This document shows positions 14,942-22,924 of a stretch of 64,000 nt of DNA, in pieces. The position numbers and the translations under genes were made by a program. The stretch lies in contig DASSMA010000076.1 of NCBI GenBank assembly GCA_035689115.1, positions 62,001-126,000 of the forward strand, read 5' to 3'. This DNA comes from JAHFUS01 sp035689115 (GTDB lineage: Bacteria; Actinomycetota; Acidimicrobiia; Acidimicrobiales; GCA-2861595). The notes under the pieces were generated by a model that worked only from the letters and a program-made list of their open reading frames with translations, searched no databases and was not told the origin of the DNA. The stretch's first letter is position 1. Each line of letters starts with the position of its first letter.

Positions 14942-16369
14942 CTACGCCCGCCGCCGGCGGCACCGGCGCACGGCCAGCACCACGCCCGCGGCGCCGGCCG
15001 CCGGGAGCAGGACGCGGGCGAGGGACCGGGGCTCCGCCTCCGGCACGGGCAACGGGGCGGCGTCCTCGTCAACGCCGGGCGCGCCGGGGCCGAGGAGGTG
15101 GGCGGCGTAGGGGGCGAAGGCGGGCAGGAGCATGAAGTCGGGGTCGAGGATGGCGGCCAGTCCCTCCGTCATGGCCGCCGTCTTCACCAGCAGCGCCAGC
15201 TCGGCGGGCAGGCGCAGGCCGTGGCGGCGCACCGTGCCCAGCTCGGCCTGGAGGAGGGGCCCGAGGCGAACCTCGCCGAGCGGGCCGCCGGTGAGCTGCT
15301 CGAGCACCCGGTCGAGGTCGCGCACCAGCCGGTCGCGGTCCACCGGACGGGTGGCGGTGCCGAGGCCGAGCAGCTCCCGCGCCAGGGCGGCGGCGTCGGC
15401 CCCCGACGTGGCGATGAACACCCGCACGAGCCGAGCCCGGGTGGCCGGCGTGAGGACGCCCACCATGCCGAAGTCGACCAGGCCCAGCCGGCCGTCGGGC
15501 TCGGCGAACAGGTTCCCGGGGTGGGGGTCGGCGTGGAAGAAGCCCCGCTCGAACACCATCGTGAGCACCACGTCGACGATGTGGCGGGCCAGCGCCGGCC
15601 GGTCGACGCCGGCCGCCTCGAGGGCCGCCAGGTCGGAGACCTTGATGCCCGCCACCCGCTCCAGGGTGATCACCCGACCGGTGCTGGCCTCCCGGTGCAC
15701 GGCGGGCACGTGCACGGTGGGGTCGCCGGCGAAGTCGGCGGCGATGCGCTCGGCGTGGGCCGCCTCGGCCTCGTAGTCCAGCTCGGCGCGCAGGGTGCGG
15801 GCCAGCTCGCCGACCAGGCCGGCGACGTCGAGGCGGCGGGCCGTTCCGACCCACCGGGAGACGTGCCGGACCGCCGACTCCAGGACGGCGAGGTCGACCT
15901 CCACCAGGGCGACGGCGCCGGGCCGGCGCACCTTCACCACCACCGCCTCGCCCCCGGCCAGGGTGGCGGCGTGGGCCTGACCGATGGAGGCGGCGGCCAG
16001 CGGCACGGGGTCGAAGCGGGCGAACACCTCGGCCAGCGGCCGGCCCAGCTCCGCTTCGACGATGGCCTCCACCGTGCCGGGGGGCTCGGGGGGGGCGGCG
16101 TCCTGGAGCCTGGCCAGCTCCGCCTGGTAGGACGGGGGCAGCACGTCGGCCCGCGACGACAGCAGCTGGCCGAGCTTCACGAACGTGGGTCCCAGCTCCT
16201 CGAGCGCCCGCCGAAGGTGCTCGGCCGGCGTCGACCGCTCGTCGCGCCGCGGGCGGCCCAGGGCCCGTCGCCCCAGGGCGACCAGCCGGCGCTGGCCGGC
16301 CAACTCGAGCAGCCAGCCTGCGCCGTGGAGCGTGAGCACCCACACGAGCTGGAGGGCCCGGCGGACCAT
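14942..16369 (-). CDS. ABC1/UbiB-family atypical kinase
   Basis: A 475-residue membrane-associated protein of the ABC1/UbiB family (ancient ATPase/kinase fold linked to quinone or lipid metabolism). Diagnostic motifs are the KxGQ motif GPTFVKLGQLLSSRADVLP, AAASIGQAHAATL (Ala-rich nucleotide loop), VVVKVRRPG, ERVAGIKVSD, FHADPHPGNLF and LVDFGMVG. The C-terminus ends in a hydrophobic helix followed by a basic tail (AAGAAGVVLAVRRCRRRRA), probably a membrane anchor. The enzyme activity of bacterial members is not fully settled. It follows the subtilisin-small protein group on the same strand after about 60-210 bases. Confidence 0.9.
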   Translation of the reverse strand: MVRRALQLVWVLTLHGAGWLLELAGQRRLVALGRRALGRPRRDERSTPAEHLRRALEELGPTFVKLGQLLSSRADVLPPSYQAELARLQDAAPPEPPGTVEAIVEAELGRPLAEVFARFDPVPLAAASIGQAHAATLAGGEAVVVKVRRPGAVALVEVDLAVLESAVRHVSRWVGTARRLDVAGLVGELARTLRAELDYEAEAAHAERIAADFAGDPTVHVPAVHREASTGRVITLERVAGIKVSDLAALEAAGVDRPALARHIVDVVLTMVFERGFFHADPHPGNLFAEPDGRLGLVDFGMVGVLTPATRARLVRVFIATSGADAAALARELLGLGTATRPVDRDRLVRDLDRVLEQLTGGPLGEVRLGPLLQAELGTVRRHGLRLPAELALLVKTAAMTEGLAAILDPDFMLLPAFAPYAAHLLGPGAPGVDEDAAPLPVPEAEPRSLARVLLPAAGAAGVVLAVRRCRRRRA

Positions 16370-16428
16370 CGCCCGCCGGGTGACCGCGCCACGGCGCCCG
16401 GCCGGGGACGCCCCGGCCGGCCCGGCCG

Positions 16429-16533
16429 TCAGGTCGGCGCCGACACCGCCGGCGCGCCTTCGGGGATCCGACGCCCGGCTGGTTGACCCTGCCGGACGTG
16501 CACGCCGTTGGTGTTCCAGATGATGTCGGCCAC
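16429..16533 (-). CDS. Possible 34-residue peptide gene
   Basis: A GTG-started frame of 35 codons beginning VADIIWNTNGVHVRQGQ, between the 79-residue companion of the subtilisin and the UbiB gene. The composition is less Arg/Ala-rich than random frames in this sequence, and it shares the direction of its neighbours. However, the ribosome site is weak and the frame remains open upstream. It may be only non-coding sequence. Confidence 0.25.
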   Translation of the reverse strand: MADIIWNTNGVHVRQGQPAGRRIPEGAPAVSAPT

Positions 16534-16582
16534 GTGATGTCGATCCGGGCGGTGGGGTCGGGCCAGCAGATTAGCCTTGCGG

Positions 16583-16822
16583 TCAGTCCGGCGGGCCCTC
16601 CACCTTCCTCCTCGTGTCGGGTACCTGGTAGGTCTGCTCGGGCGCCACCAGCCACTCGGCGAGCCGGGCGCGTAGCCCTTCCACCGTCCCCGGCTCGGCC
16701 TCCACCAGCACCATGCGGCCGCTGGATTCGACCACGACGACGCCCGGCTCGTCCCGCACCGCCGCCACGTCGGCGGCCGGCGGGCTGCCATCCCCGCGGT
16801 AGCGCAGGACGAAGCGGGCCAT
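16583..16822 (-). CDS. Small protein, subtilisin-prodomain-like companion
   Basis: A 79-residue protein starting 4 bases after the subtilisin stop, so very probably translated with it. The order of predicted strands and helices is RFVLRYRG (strand), ADVAAVRDEP (helix), GVVVVESS (strand), RMVLVEAEPG (strand), TVEGLRARLAEWL (helix), TYQVPD (strand). This is the ferredoxin-like arrangement used by I9-type subtilisin propeptides and inhibitors. That likeness is at the fold level only and is inferred. It could be a protease inhibitor or chaperone acting in trans, or an unrelated small protein. Confidence 0.65.
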   Translation of the reverse strand: MARFVLRYRGDGSPPAADVAAVRDEPGVVVVESSGRMVLVEAEPGTVEGLRARLAEWLVAPEQTYQVPDTRRKVEGPPD

Positions 16823-16826
16823 GCCG

Positions 16827-18326
16827 CTACTTCGGCTCCGGCAGTCCGTGGCCCTCGAAGACGGGCTGGAAGCCGAGCGTGTGGGCCGAGGCCACGATCG
16901 CCTTCACGATGGCCGCCGAGCGCTTGGCGTCGCGCTTGGCCTTGAGGACGGCCGACCCGGCGATGGCGCGAGCCGCCGCCCCGGTGACCGCCGGGCAGGC
17001 CATGGAGGTGCCGCTCATCTCGGCGTAGCCGCTGGGGACGGTCGAGATGATGGCCACGCCCGGACCGGTGAGGTCGACCTCGGGGCCGATGTTCGAGAAC
17101 TTGGCGATGAAGTCCTTCTTGTCGGAGCCGAAGGGTGCCCCCACCTCGTCGGACTCCGTAGCGGTGGAAGGGAACGTGCCCTTGCGGCCGAGCGCCGACA
17201 CGGCGAGCGCCATCGCCTCGCTGGCCGGGAAGCTCACCGCAGAGCGGTCGTCGTTGCCGGCGGCGATGATGCAGACGCTTCCGCCGGCGCGGGCGTCGTC
17301 GACCGCCGCCTTCAGCACGGGGTCGGGCTGGCCGCCGCCCAGGCTCATGTTGATGAGGTCGCACTTGTCGGCCACCGCCTTGTCGACCGCCTTGGCGATG
17401 GCGAAGCTCGACGCGCTGCCCTGGCCCTTGCCGAAGACGCGGTAGGCCCGCAGCTTCACGCCGGGAGCCACGCCCCGGATGCCGGCGGGCGGCGCGCCGC
17501 GGGCGGCGACGATGCCGGCCACGTGGGTGCCGTGCGCATGGCCGTTGTCGCTGAAGTCCTTGGGGTCCTCGCCCTGCACGGTGTTGGCCCCTCCGGCGAT
17601 CACCAGATCGGGGTGGGGCCCGGAGCCGGTGTCGACGACGGCGACGGTGACGCCCTTGCCCACCGCCAGGTCGGCGTTGCCGTAGAAGTGGCGCACGCCG
17701 TCCTCGGCGCCGAGGTCGAGTGGGGTGAGGACCAGCTTGGTTCCGTCGGTGAGGGTGAGGTTCTTCTTGAGCAGGCTCCAGTGGGCGTCGAGCGGGTACA
17801 CGTACAGGCGCTCGAGCTTCACGCTCGCCCCTCCGAGGTTCAGGCTGCACCGGCCGTTGGCGTCGGTGACGCCCTGGGCACCCCTGCGGGCGGCGAAGTC
17901 CACGAAGGCCACGACGACGGCGTTGGGCACCGGCTTGGCTCCGCTCTTCGAGACCACCTGCACGGTGATGGCCGCCGGTCCTCCGGCGCGGGCCCGGGCC
18001 GGCCGCGACTCCTCGACGACCTCGCGCCGGGCGACGGCCGGCTTGTAGTAGACGACGGGGACGACCCGAAGCTCGGGCTGCTCGGCCCGCAGGGCGAGGA
18101 GGGAGCCGGGCGACAGCTCGACCAGCTTGGCGCCGTCGGGACCGAGCGAGTCGAGCACCCGCAGGTCGCCGGCCCGGGTGTCGCGGAGGGCCAGGGCGCT
18201 GGTGCCGGTGGCCTCGTGGGCGGTGCGGAGGAAGTCCCGCGCGTCGGTCGTGGCCGTGGCCGCCTTGGCCCGCAGGCCCTGCGGCGGGAGGAGGACGTAC
18301 TGACCGGCCCCGGTGCTCTTCGCCAT
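16827..18326 (-). CDS. Subtilisin-like serine protease (S8), no signal peptide
   Basis: A 499-residue S8-family protease. Residues 1-95 look like an N-terminal propeptide-like domain (GQYVLLPPQGLRA, VLDSLGPDGAKLVELSPG). Residues 118-170 resemble a carboxypeptidase-regulatory/Ig-like insert (ITVQVVSKSGAKPVPNAVV). The catalytic domain follows with Asp232 in VAVVDTGSGPHPD, His268 in HAHGTHVAG, oxyanion Asn358 in IIAAGNDD and Ser441 in EMSGTSMACPAV. The N-terminus MAKSTGAGQY is not a signal peptide, so it is predicted to be cytoplasmic unless exported by another route. ATG 18324-18326 was chosen because upstream frame is low-complexity Arg/Pro. Confidence 0.9.
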   Translation of the reverse strand: MAKSTGAGQYVLLPPQGLRAKAATATTDARDFLRTAHEATGTSALALRDTRAGDLRVLDSLGPDGAKLVELSPGSLLALRAEQPELRVVPVVYYKPAVARREVVEESRPARARAGGPAAITVQVVSKSGAKPVPNAVVVAFVDFAARRGAQGVTDANGRCSLNLGGASVKLERLYVYPLDAHWSLLKKNLTLTDGTKLVLTPLDLGAEDGVRHFYGNADLAVGKGVTVAVVDTGSGPHPDLVIAGGANTVQGEDPKDFSDNGHAHGTHVAGIVAARGAPPAGIRGVAPGVKLRAYRVFGKGQGSASSFAIAKAVDKAVADKCDLINMSLGGGQPDPVLKAAVDDARAGGSVCIIAAGNDDRSAVSFPASEAMALAVSALGRKGTFPSTATESDEVGAPFGSDKKDFIAKFSNIGPEVDLTGPGVAIISTVPSGYAEMSGTSMACPAVTGAAARAIAGSAVLKAKRDAKRSAAIVKAIVASAHTLGFQPVFEGHGLPEPK

Positions 18327-18424
18327 TGCTACACGCCCTTTCGTATCGGTCGTCGGCGGGAACTGTCGCGCAGCTATGACCGCCGCGCCACTGGCCCGGG
18401 GAGTCGGGCCCTGGAGTCCGGGAG

Positions 18425-20776
18425 TCACTCGGCGCGAAGGACCTCGGCCGGGCGCATCCGTGCCGCTCGCCGGGCGGGCAGGGCCGACAGGAGGCCGGCG
18501 ATCAGCAGGGCGGCGGGCACGGCGAGCAGGGCGACCACCAGGGCGAGGGGCGCCACGTAGAGCAGCGGCGTGGCCTCGGCCACCCACCGCCACGCCACCT
18601 GGCCGGCGGCGACGCCGAGCGGGATGCCGACGAGCAGCCCGACGAGGGCCACCGTCGTCGCCTGGCTCACGATGCAGACGGCGTTCTGCCCCGGCCGGAA
18701 GCCGATGGCGCGGAGCACGGCCAAGTCGTGGCGGCGCCGGCGGACGGTTGTCCCGAGGGCGTGGCCGAGGGCGGCCAGGGCCAGGAGCACGAGGAAGACG
18801 GCCAGGACCCGCGGGAGCGTCCGGACGTTGCGGAGGAGGCTGACGTCCTGCGGCGGCGAGGCGGCCTCCACCTCGCCGAATTTGTGGCGGAGGCGGGCCA
18901 GCAGGGCGGCCGGCGCCACGCCCGACCGGGCCCGGACCAGCACCTCCACGTCGTCTCCGTCGTCGCGAATCGACGCCAGCCGCGTCTGGGTGGCGCCGGC
19001 CGTCCACACGCCCTGGTCGAACTCGGCGTGGGGCGTCTGGGGTAGGAAGGCGATGCCCACGACGCGCGACCTGCGCCGGCCCTGGTCGCCGGCCAGCTCG
19101 ACGGTGTCGCCGATCCCCTTGCCGAGGGCCTTGGCCGTCGAGGGGCCCAGCGCCACCTCGCCCGGGCCACGGGGCGCCCGGCCCCGCTGGACGACGAACG
19201 ACAGGCCGCCGCGCAACCGGTCCAGGCTGTAGGACGGCAGCCCGTGGCCGTCGACGTCGAGGGGCACGAGCCGTATCGCCGCCAGGCCGGCGGCATCGGG
19301 CTGGTGGCGGAGGGCGTCGAGCAGGGCCTCGCCGTTCCATTCGTCCGTGGGCACGACGACGGCGTCCCAGACCTGGCCGGAGCGGGCCGGCCGGGCCAGG
19401 GCGTCGTCGATGCCCCGCACCAGGCCCATGGCCCCCACCACGCCGACCACCCCCACCACCGCGCCGACGAGCGCGGGGAGCACGGGCAGTGAGCGGCCGT
19501 TGCGGCGGGGCTCCAGGGCCAGGCCGGCGCCGATGGCGACGGGCACGGGGGCGGCCCGGCCGATGCTGCGCACGAGGCTCGAGCCGGAATCCGGCACGGC
19601 GTCGGGTTCCCTCCGGATCGCCCGGCGGGCGGCGAGGGCGGCCCCGGCCACCACGGTGGCGGCGACGGCCAGCGCACCGGGCGCCAGCACCGTCCAGTCG
19701 GCGTGGAGGCCGGGGTCGGGCTCCAGGCGCCGGCCGAGGCCGACCGGGAACCGGCCCGAGACGGCGACGGCGGCGCCGACCGCGACCACGGCGGCGGTGG
19801 CCGCCGTCACCACGTGCGGCGCGACCAGCCCGGTGACCAGTTCACGACCGGTGAAGCCCAGGGCGCGCAGCGCCCCGCCCGACTCCCCCTGGGCGTACAC
19901 GGCCCGGGCCAGCGCCTGGCCCACCAGGACGACGCCGGCCACGGCGGCGGCGGCGGCGAACAGGAGCAGGCCGGTGCGCTCCAGGTCGGTGCCGTGGACG
20001 ATGCGCTTGCGGTCCTCCCCGAGATCGCGCACGGGGATGTCGGGCAGGCCGAGGGCGGCGGCCACCCGGCGGTGGAAGGCGTTGACGTCGGTTCCCGGCC
20101 GGAGGCGGACGACGAGGTTCGGCGACCGCGGGACCTCCGGGTGGCGGGAGAGGAAGCCGGCGCCCGGCACGAAGGCGGCCTCCTCGGAGAAGAAGATGGG
20201 GTCGAGGGGCGAGTCGCCGATGCCCACGACGGTGGCCGCCACCCGCGGGCCCCCGGCGGGCGGTTGACCGTTGAAGAAGTAGGCCAGGTCCAGCGCCGAG
20301 GTGAGCGTGACCCGCTGGCCGACGCGGAGGTGGTGCTGGCGGGCGGCGAGCCGGTTGACGACGATCTCGTCGTCGCGGGCCGGGTCGGGCAGGCGCCCGG
20401 CGACCAGCAGCGGCCGGGCGAGGGTCCGGTACAGGTGGTCGTCGCCGGGGGCCAGGGTCCCGATCTTGGGCCGCTCGAGGCCCACGGGTGCGAGCTCGAA
20501 CATGCCGGCGTCGACCACCTCGGGGAGCCGCCGGACGGCCGAGTAGTCCTGGTCCACCACACCGAGCTGGGTGGCGAAGACGAGGGCGTCGGGAGCGTCG
20601 GTGGCATCCCGGTACCGGGTGTAGACGCTCGCCGTCCGCCGGGCGCCGGCGGCGGCGGCCAGGGCCAGGCCGGCGGCCATCCCGGCGATGACGCCGAGCG
20701 CCACCAGTGGCCGCCAGCGCCGCCGGAGCTCCGTGCCGGCCCAGAGCCGGACGGCCTCGCGTGCCGCCATCCCCAT
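18425..20776 (-). CDS. FtsX-like ABC transporter permease (no adjacent ATPase)
   Basis: A 783-residue permease of the same type as the one at 1176-3557: MGMAAREAVRLWAGTELRRRW, a first helix with GLALAAAAGARRTASVY, a large extracytoplasmic MacB-like domain (LRVGQRVTLTSALDLAYF), a central helix set, a second extracytoplasmic domain, and the C-terminal RRRRHDLAVLRAIGFRPGQ plus ARRAARMRPAEVLRAE. ATG is preceded by GGGAGGTG at ideal spacing. No ABC ATPase gene is next to it: upstream is a ferredoxin and downstream the subtilisin. It may borrow the ATPase at 351-1079 or one outside the window. Confidence 0.88.
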   Translation of the reverse strand: MGMAAREAVRLWAGTELRRRWRPLVALGVIAGMAAGLALAAAAGARRTASVYTRYRDATDAPDALVFATQLGVVDQDYSAVRRLPEVVDAGMFELAPVGLERPKIGTLAPGDDHLYRTLARPLLVAGRLPDPARDDEIVVNRLAARQHHLRVGQRVTLTSALDLAYFFNGQPPAGGPRVAATVVGIGDSPLDPIFFSEEAAFVPGAGFLSRHPEVPRSPNLVVRLRPGTDVNAFHRRVAAALGLPDIPVRDLGEDRKRIVHGTDLERTGLLLFAAAAAVAGVVLVGQALARAVYAQGESGGALRALGFTGRELVTGLVAPHVVTAATAAVVAVGAAVAVSGRFPVGLGRRLEPDPGLHADWTVLAPGALAVAATVVAGAALAARRAIRREPDAVPDSGSSLVRSIGRAAPVPVAIGAGLALEPRRNGRSLPVLPALVGAVVGVVGVVGAMGLVRGIDDALARPARSGQVWDAVVVPTDEWNGEALLDALRHQPDAAGLAAIRLVPLDVDGHGLPSYSLDRLRGGLSFVVQRGRAPRGPGEVALGPSTAKALGKGIGDTVELAGDQGRRRSRVVGIAFLPQTPHAEFDQGVWTAGATQTRLASIRDDGDDVEVLVRARSGVAPAALLARLRHKFGEVEAASPPQDVSLLRNVRTLPRVLAVFLVLLALAALGHALGTTVRRRRHDLAVLRAIGFRPGQNAVCIVSQATTVALVGLLVGIPLGVAAGQVAWRWVAEATPLLYVAPLALVVALLAVPAALLIAGLLSALPARRAARMRPAEVLRAE

Positions 20777-20927
20777 CGCACCTCCCGGTACCGACTCTGC
20801 CCGGCCGAAGCCTCGGCGGCAAGGGGGTTGGGGCCCTTCCCGGGGTGGGGCTGCCCGAACGACCCCATGGGGGCGGCGCCCTTGTTCTGGGACCGGCTCA
20901 GCAGGCGAGCCTCGCGGCGCGTGCGCC

Positions 20928-21140
20928 CTACGCGGCCGCCTCCGCCTCGACGAGGATGCACTCACCCGGGCACTCGTCGATGGCCTCGAGGACGTCCTCC
21001 ACCCAGCGCTCGGGCACGCCGCCGGTGGCCCGGGCGGTCACGTGGGCCAGGCCGTCGTCGTCCATCTCGAACACGTCGGGGCAGATCTCGGCGCACAGCC
21101 CGTCGCCGGTGCACAGCTCCTGGTCGATGGTGACCTTCAT
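20928..21140 (-). CDS. Ferredoxin, single-cluster type
   Basis: A 70-residue electron carrier of the kind that serves cytochrome P450s and other oxidoreductases. MKVTIDQELCTGDGLCAEIC provides Cys10, Cys16 and Cys20, followed by PDVFEMDDDGLAHV, and ECPGEC provides Cys57 (and Cys61). C-x5-C-x3-C plus a distant CP is compatible with a [3Fe-4S] or [4Fe-4S] cluster; the extra Cys20 favours four ligands. No P450 or reductase gene is adjacent, so the partner is unknown. It is divergent from the NarK-like transporter across a 197-base region with possible operator repeats. Confidence 0.88.
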   Translation of the reverse strand: MKVTIDQELCTGDGLCAEICPDVFEMDDDGLAHVTARATGGVPERWVEDVLEAIDECPGECILVEAEAAA

Positions 21141-21199
21141 GGCTCACGCTCCTCGTATCCACCCCCGAGGGTGCCGCAGCGGAGCCGCTCGGCCGTAGG

Positions 21200-21236
21200 G
21201 TCGAACGGCCGTTGTCGGTGGGGTCGACCGTCCGTT
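21200..21236. promoter_or_regulatory. Pair of 14-base near-direct repeats between divergent genes
   Basis: GTCGAACGGCCGTT (21200-21213) and GTCGACCGTCCGTT (21223-21236) match at 12 of 14 positions and start 23 bases apart, about two helical turns. They lie between the ferredoxin (-) and NarK-like (+) genes, as expected for a regulator binding on one face of the DNA. No regulator is identified. Confidence 0.35.
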
Positions 21237-21291
21237 TTGCTCCTCACGAGGCGCCGGCCACCGGGGTGAGGTGTTCTTCACCATGTCGACA

Positions 21292-21309
21292 CCGCCCGAT
21301 CACGGGCGG
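21292..21309. promoter_or_regulatory. Hairpin/dyad in the narK leader
   Basis: Perfect 7-base arms CCGCCCG and CGGGCGG flank ATCA, ending 29 bases before the transporter start. It could be a protein-binding dyad or a leader RNA hairpin. Confidence 0.3.
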
Positions 21310-21337
21310 GACACGGCCCGTCCGTACGTTTTCTGAC

Positions 21338-22858
21338 ATGACTGCGACAGACACCACCACGCCTGCGCCGCCACGCGGCGGCCGCTGGATCGAGCACTGG
21401 GAGCCGGAGGACGACGAGTTCTGGGAAACCAAGGGCCGGCCGGTGGCGGCCCGGAACCTGGCCGTCTCGATCTTCGCCGAGCACCTCGGGTTCAGCATCT
21501 GGGTGCTCTGGACCATCGTCGTCATCAACCTCGGGAACATCGGGATCAAGCTGTCCGTGTCCGAGCTGTTCCTGCTCACCGCGGTGCCCAACCTGGTGGG
21601 CTCGTTCCTGCGGATCCCCTACACCTTCGCCGTCCCCCGCTTCGGCGGGCGGGCGTGGACTGCCATCAGCGCCGCCCTGCTGTTCATCCCCACCACGCTG
21701 CTGGCGGTGGTCGTGCCCAGCGGGTGGCTGGCCTCGCAGAGTCACGGCACCCAGATGTGGGTCCTCCTGCTGTGTGCGGCCACGGCCGGCCTCGGCGGCG
21801 GCAACTTCTCGTCATCGATGTTCAACATCTCGTTCTTCTACCCGGAGCGCCGCAAGGGCTTCGCCCTGGGCATGAACGCAGCGGGTGGCAACCTCGGCGT
21901 GGCCGTCGCCCAGCTGTTCGTGCCGCTGGCGATCATCGTGGGCGTGCCGGCGGCGGTGGTGAAGCTGCCCCAGCACAACGTCCACATGGCCTACGCCGGC
22001 CTGATGTGGATGCCGTTCATCGCCCTCGCCAGCTTCCTGGCCTGGACCCGCATGGACAGCCTCACCCAGGCCCAGGCCCACAAGCGCTCGTACGTCGACG
22101 CCATGCGCACCGGCCAGACGTGGGTGATGTCGTTCCTCTACATCGGCACCTTCGGCACGTTCATCGGCTTCTCGTTCGCCCTGCCCCTCGTCATCAAGAA
22201 CACGTTCCCCGAGTTCCTCGGCCACCACCCGTTCATCGCCACCTACCTGGCCGGCCTCGGCTTCGTCGGTGCGCTGATCGGGTCGCTTTCCCGGCCTCTC
22301 GGCGGGGTGATGTCGGACTGGCTGGGCGGCGCCCGCGTCACCCTGTGGGTGTTCGTCGGGATGGCGATCGCCACCCTCGGCGCCACCGCCGGCGTGAAGC
22401 AGCACTCCTTCGGGCTGTTCTTCGCCTCCTACATGGTGGTGTTCCTGCTGGCCGGCATGGGCAACGGGTCCACCTACAAGATGATCCCGTCGATCTTCGC
22501 CGAGCTGGGCCGGCGCGACGCCGAGGAGCGGGGCGTCGACCCGGCCACCAACGTGGTGGAGTTCAAGCGCCGGGCGGCGGCCGTCATCGGCATCGCCGGC
22601 GCCATCGGCGCCTTCGGCGGCTTCCTCATCCAGGTGGTGCTCCGCCAGGCCAGCCTCGAGGTCTCGGCCCTGGTGAAGGCGGCCACCACGCCGGCCGAGA
22701 AGGCGGCCGTCGCCTCCGCCCACGCCGACTGGTCCGTCCCCGCCCTGTGGGTGTTCCTCGGCTCCTACGTGGTGTTCGCCGGCGTCACCTGGTTCTTCTA
22801 CCTGCGCCGCAGCATGGCCACGGACAAGGTGTCGTCCCTCGCCTACGCCGGCGTGTAG
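21338..22858 (+). CDS. narK: NarK-type nitrate/nitrite transporter (MFS)
   Basis: A 506-residue, 12-helix major-facilitator protein. NNP-family features include the N-terminal WEPEDDEFWETKGRPVAARN, FRIPYTF-like FLRIPYTFAVPRFGGR with the arginine expected to contact the anion, the glycine-rich signature AATAGLGGGNFSSSMFNISF, FYPERRKGFALGMNAAGGNLG, and in the second half SRPLGGVMSDWLGGARV and LLAGMGNGSTYKMIP. It probably moves nitrate in and/or nitrite out across the inner membrane. No nitrate or nitrite reductase gene is in the window. It is long for NarK because of an extended loop late in the protein (RRDAEERGVDPATNVVEFKR). It starts at the ATG following a long leader. Confidence 0.9.
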   Translation: MTATDTTTPAPPRGGRWIEHWEPEDDEFWETKGRPVAARNLAVSIFAEHLGFSIWVLWTIVVINLGNIGIKLSVSELFLLTAVPNLVGSFLRIPYTFAVPRFGGRAWTAISAALLFIPTTLLAVVVPSGWLASQSHGTQMWVLLLCAATAGLGGGNFSSSMFNISFFYPERRKGFALGMNAAGGNLGVAVAQLFVPLAIIVGVPAAVVKLPQHNVHMAYAGLMWMPFIALASFLAWTRMDSLTQAQAHKRSYVDAMRTGQTWVMSFLYIGTFGTFIGFSFALPLVIKNTFPEFLGHHPFIATYLAGLGFVGALIGSLSRPLGGVMSDWLGGARVTLWVFVGMAIATLGATAGVKQHSFGLFFASYMVVFLLAGMGNGSTYKMIPSIFAELGRRDAEERGVDPATNVVEFKRRAAAVIGIAGAIGAFGGFLIQVVLRQASLEVSALVKAATTPAEKAAVASAHADWSVPALWVFLGSYVVFAGVTWFFYLRRSMATDKVSSLAYAGV

Positions 22859-22866
22859 CTGTCACT

Positions 22867-22909
22867 CCCGAGTACATAGGGTGCGGAAACCGCACCCTAT
22901 GTACTCGGG
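22867..22909. repeat. Perfect palindrome, copy 1 of a dispersed 45-base element
   Basis: Two perfect 20-base arms (22867-22886 and 22890-22909) surround AAA. The core is GAGTACATAGGGTGCGG and its complement. It lies between the NarK-like stop and the ABC-F start, both plus strand. A 45-base stretch (22863-22907) recurs without a mismatch at 57293-57337. It may act as a transcription terminator, but exact conservation between loci suggests a REP-like repeated element. Confidence 0.85.
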
Positions 22910-22924
22910 TCGTAGCCTCCGCTG

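Noticed and set aside
16370..16582. A tRNA or structured RNA in the gap upstream of the UbiB gene
   Set aside because: No cloverleaf with a T-loop GTTCGAATC-like core or CCA end could be drawn on either strand. No tRNA or rRNA was found anywhere in the window.
21338..22858. Nitrate respiration or assimilation cluster around the NarK-like gene
   Set aside because: No nitrate or nitrite reductase, molybdopterin or regulator gene is next to it. Only the transporter can be claimed.
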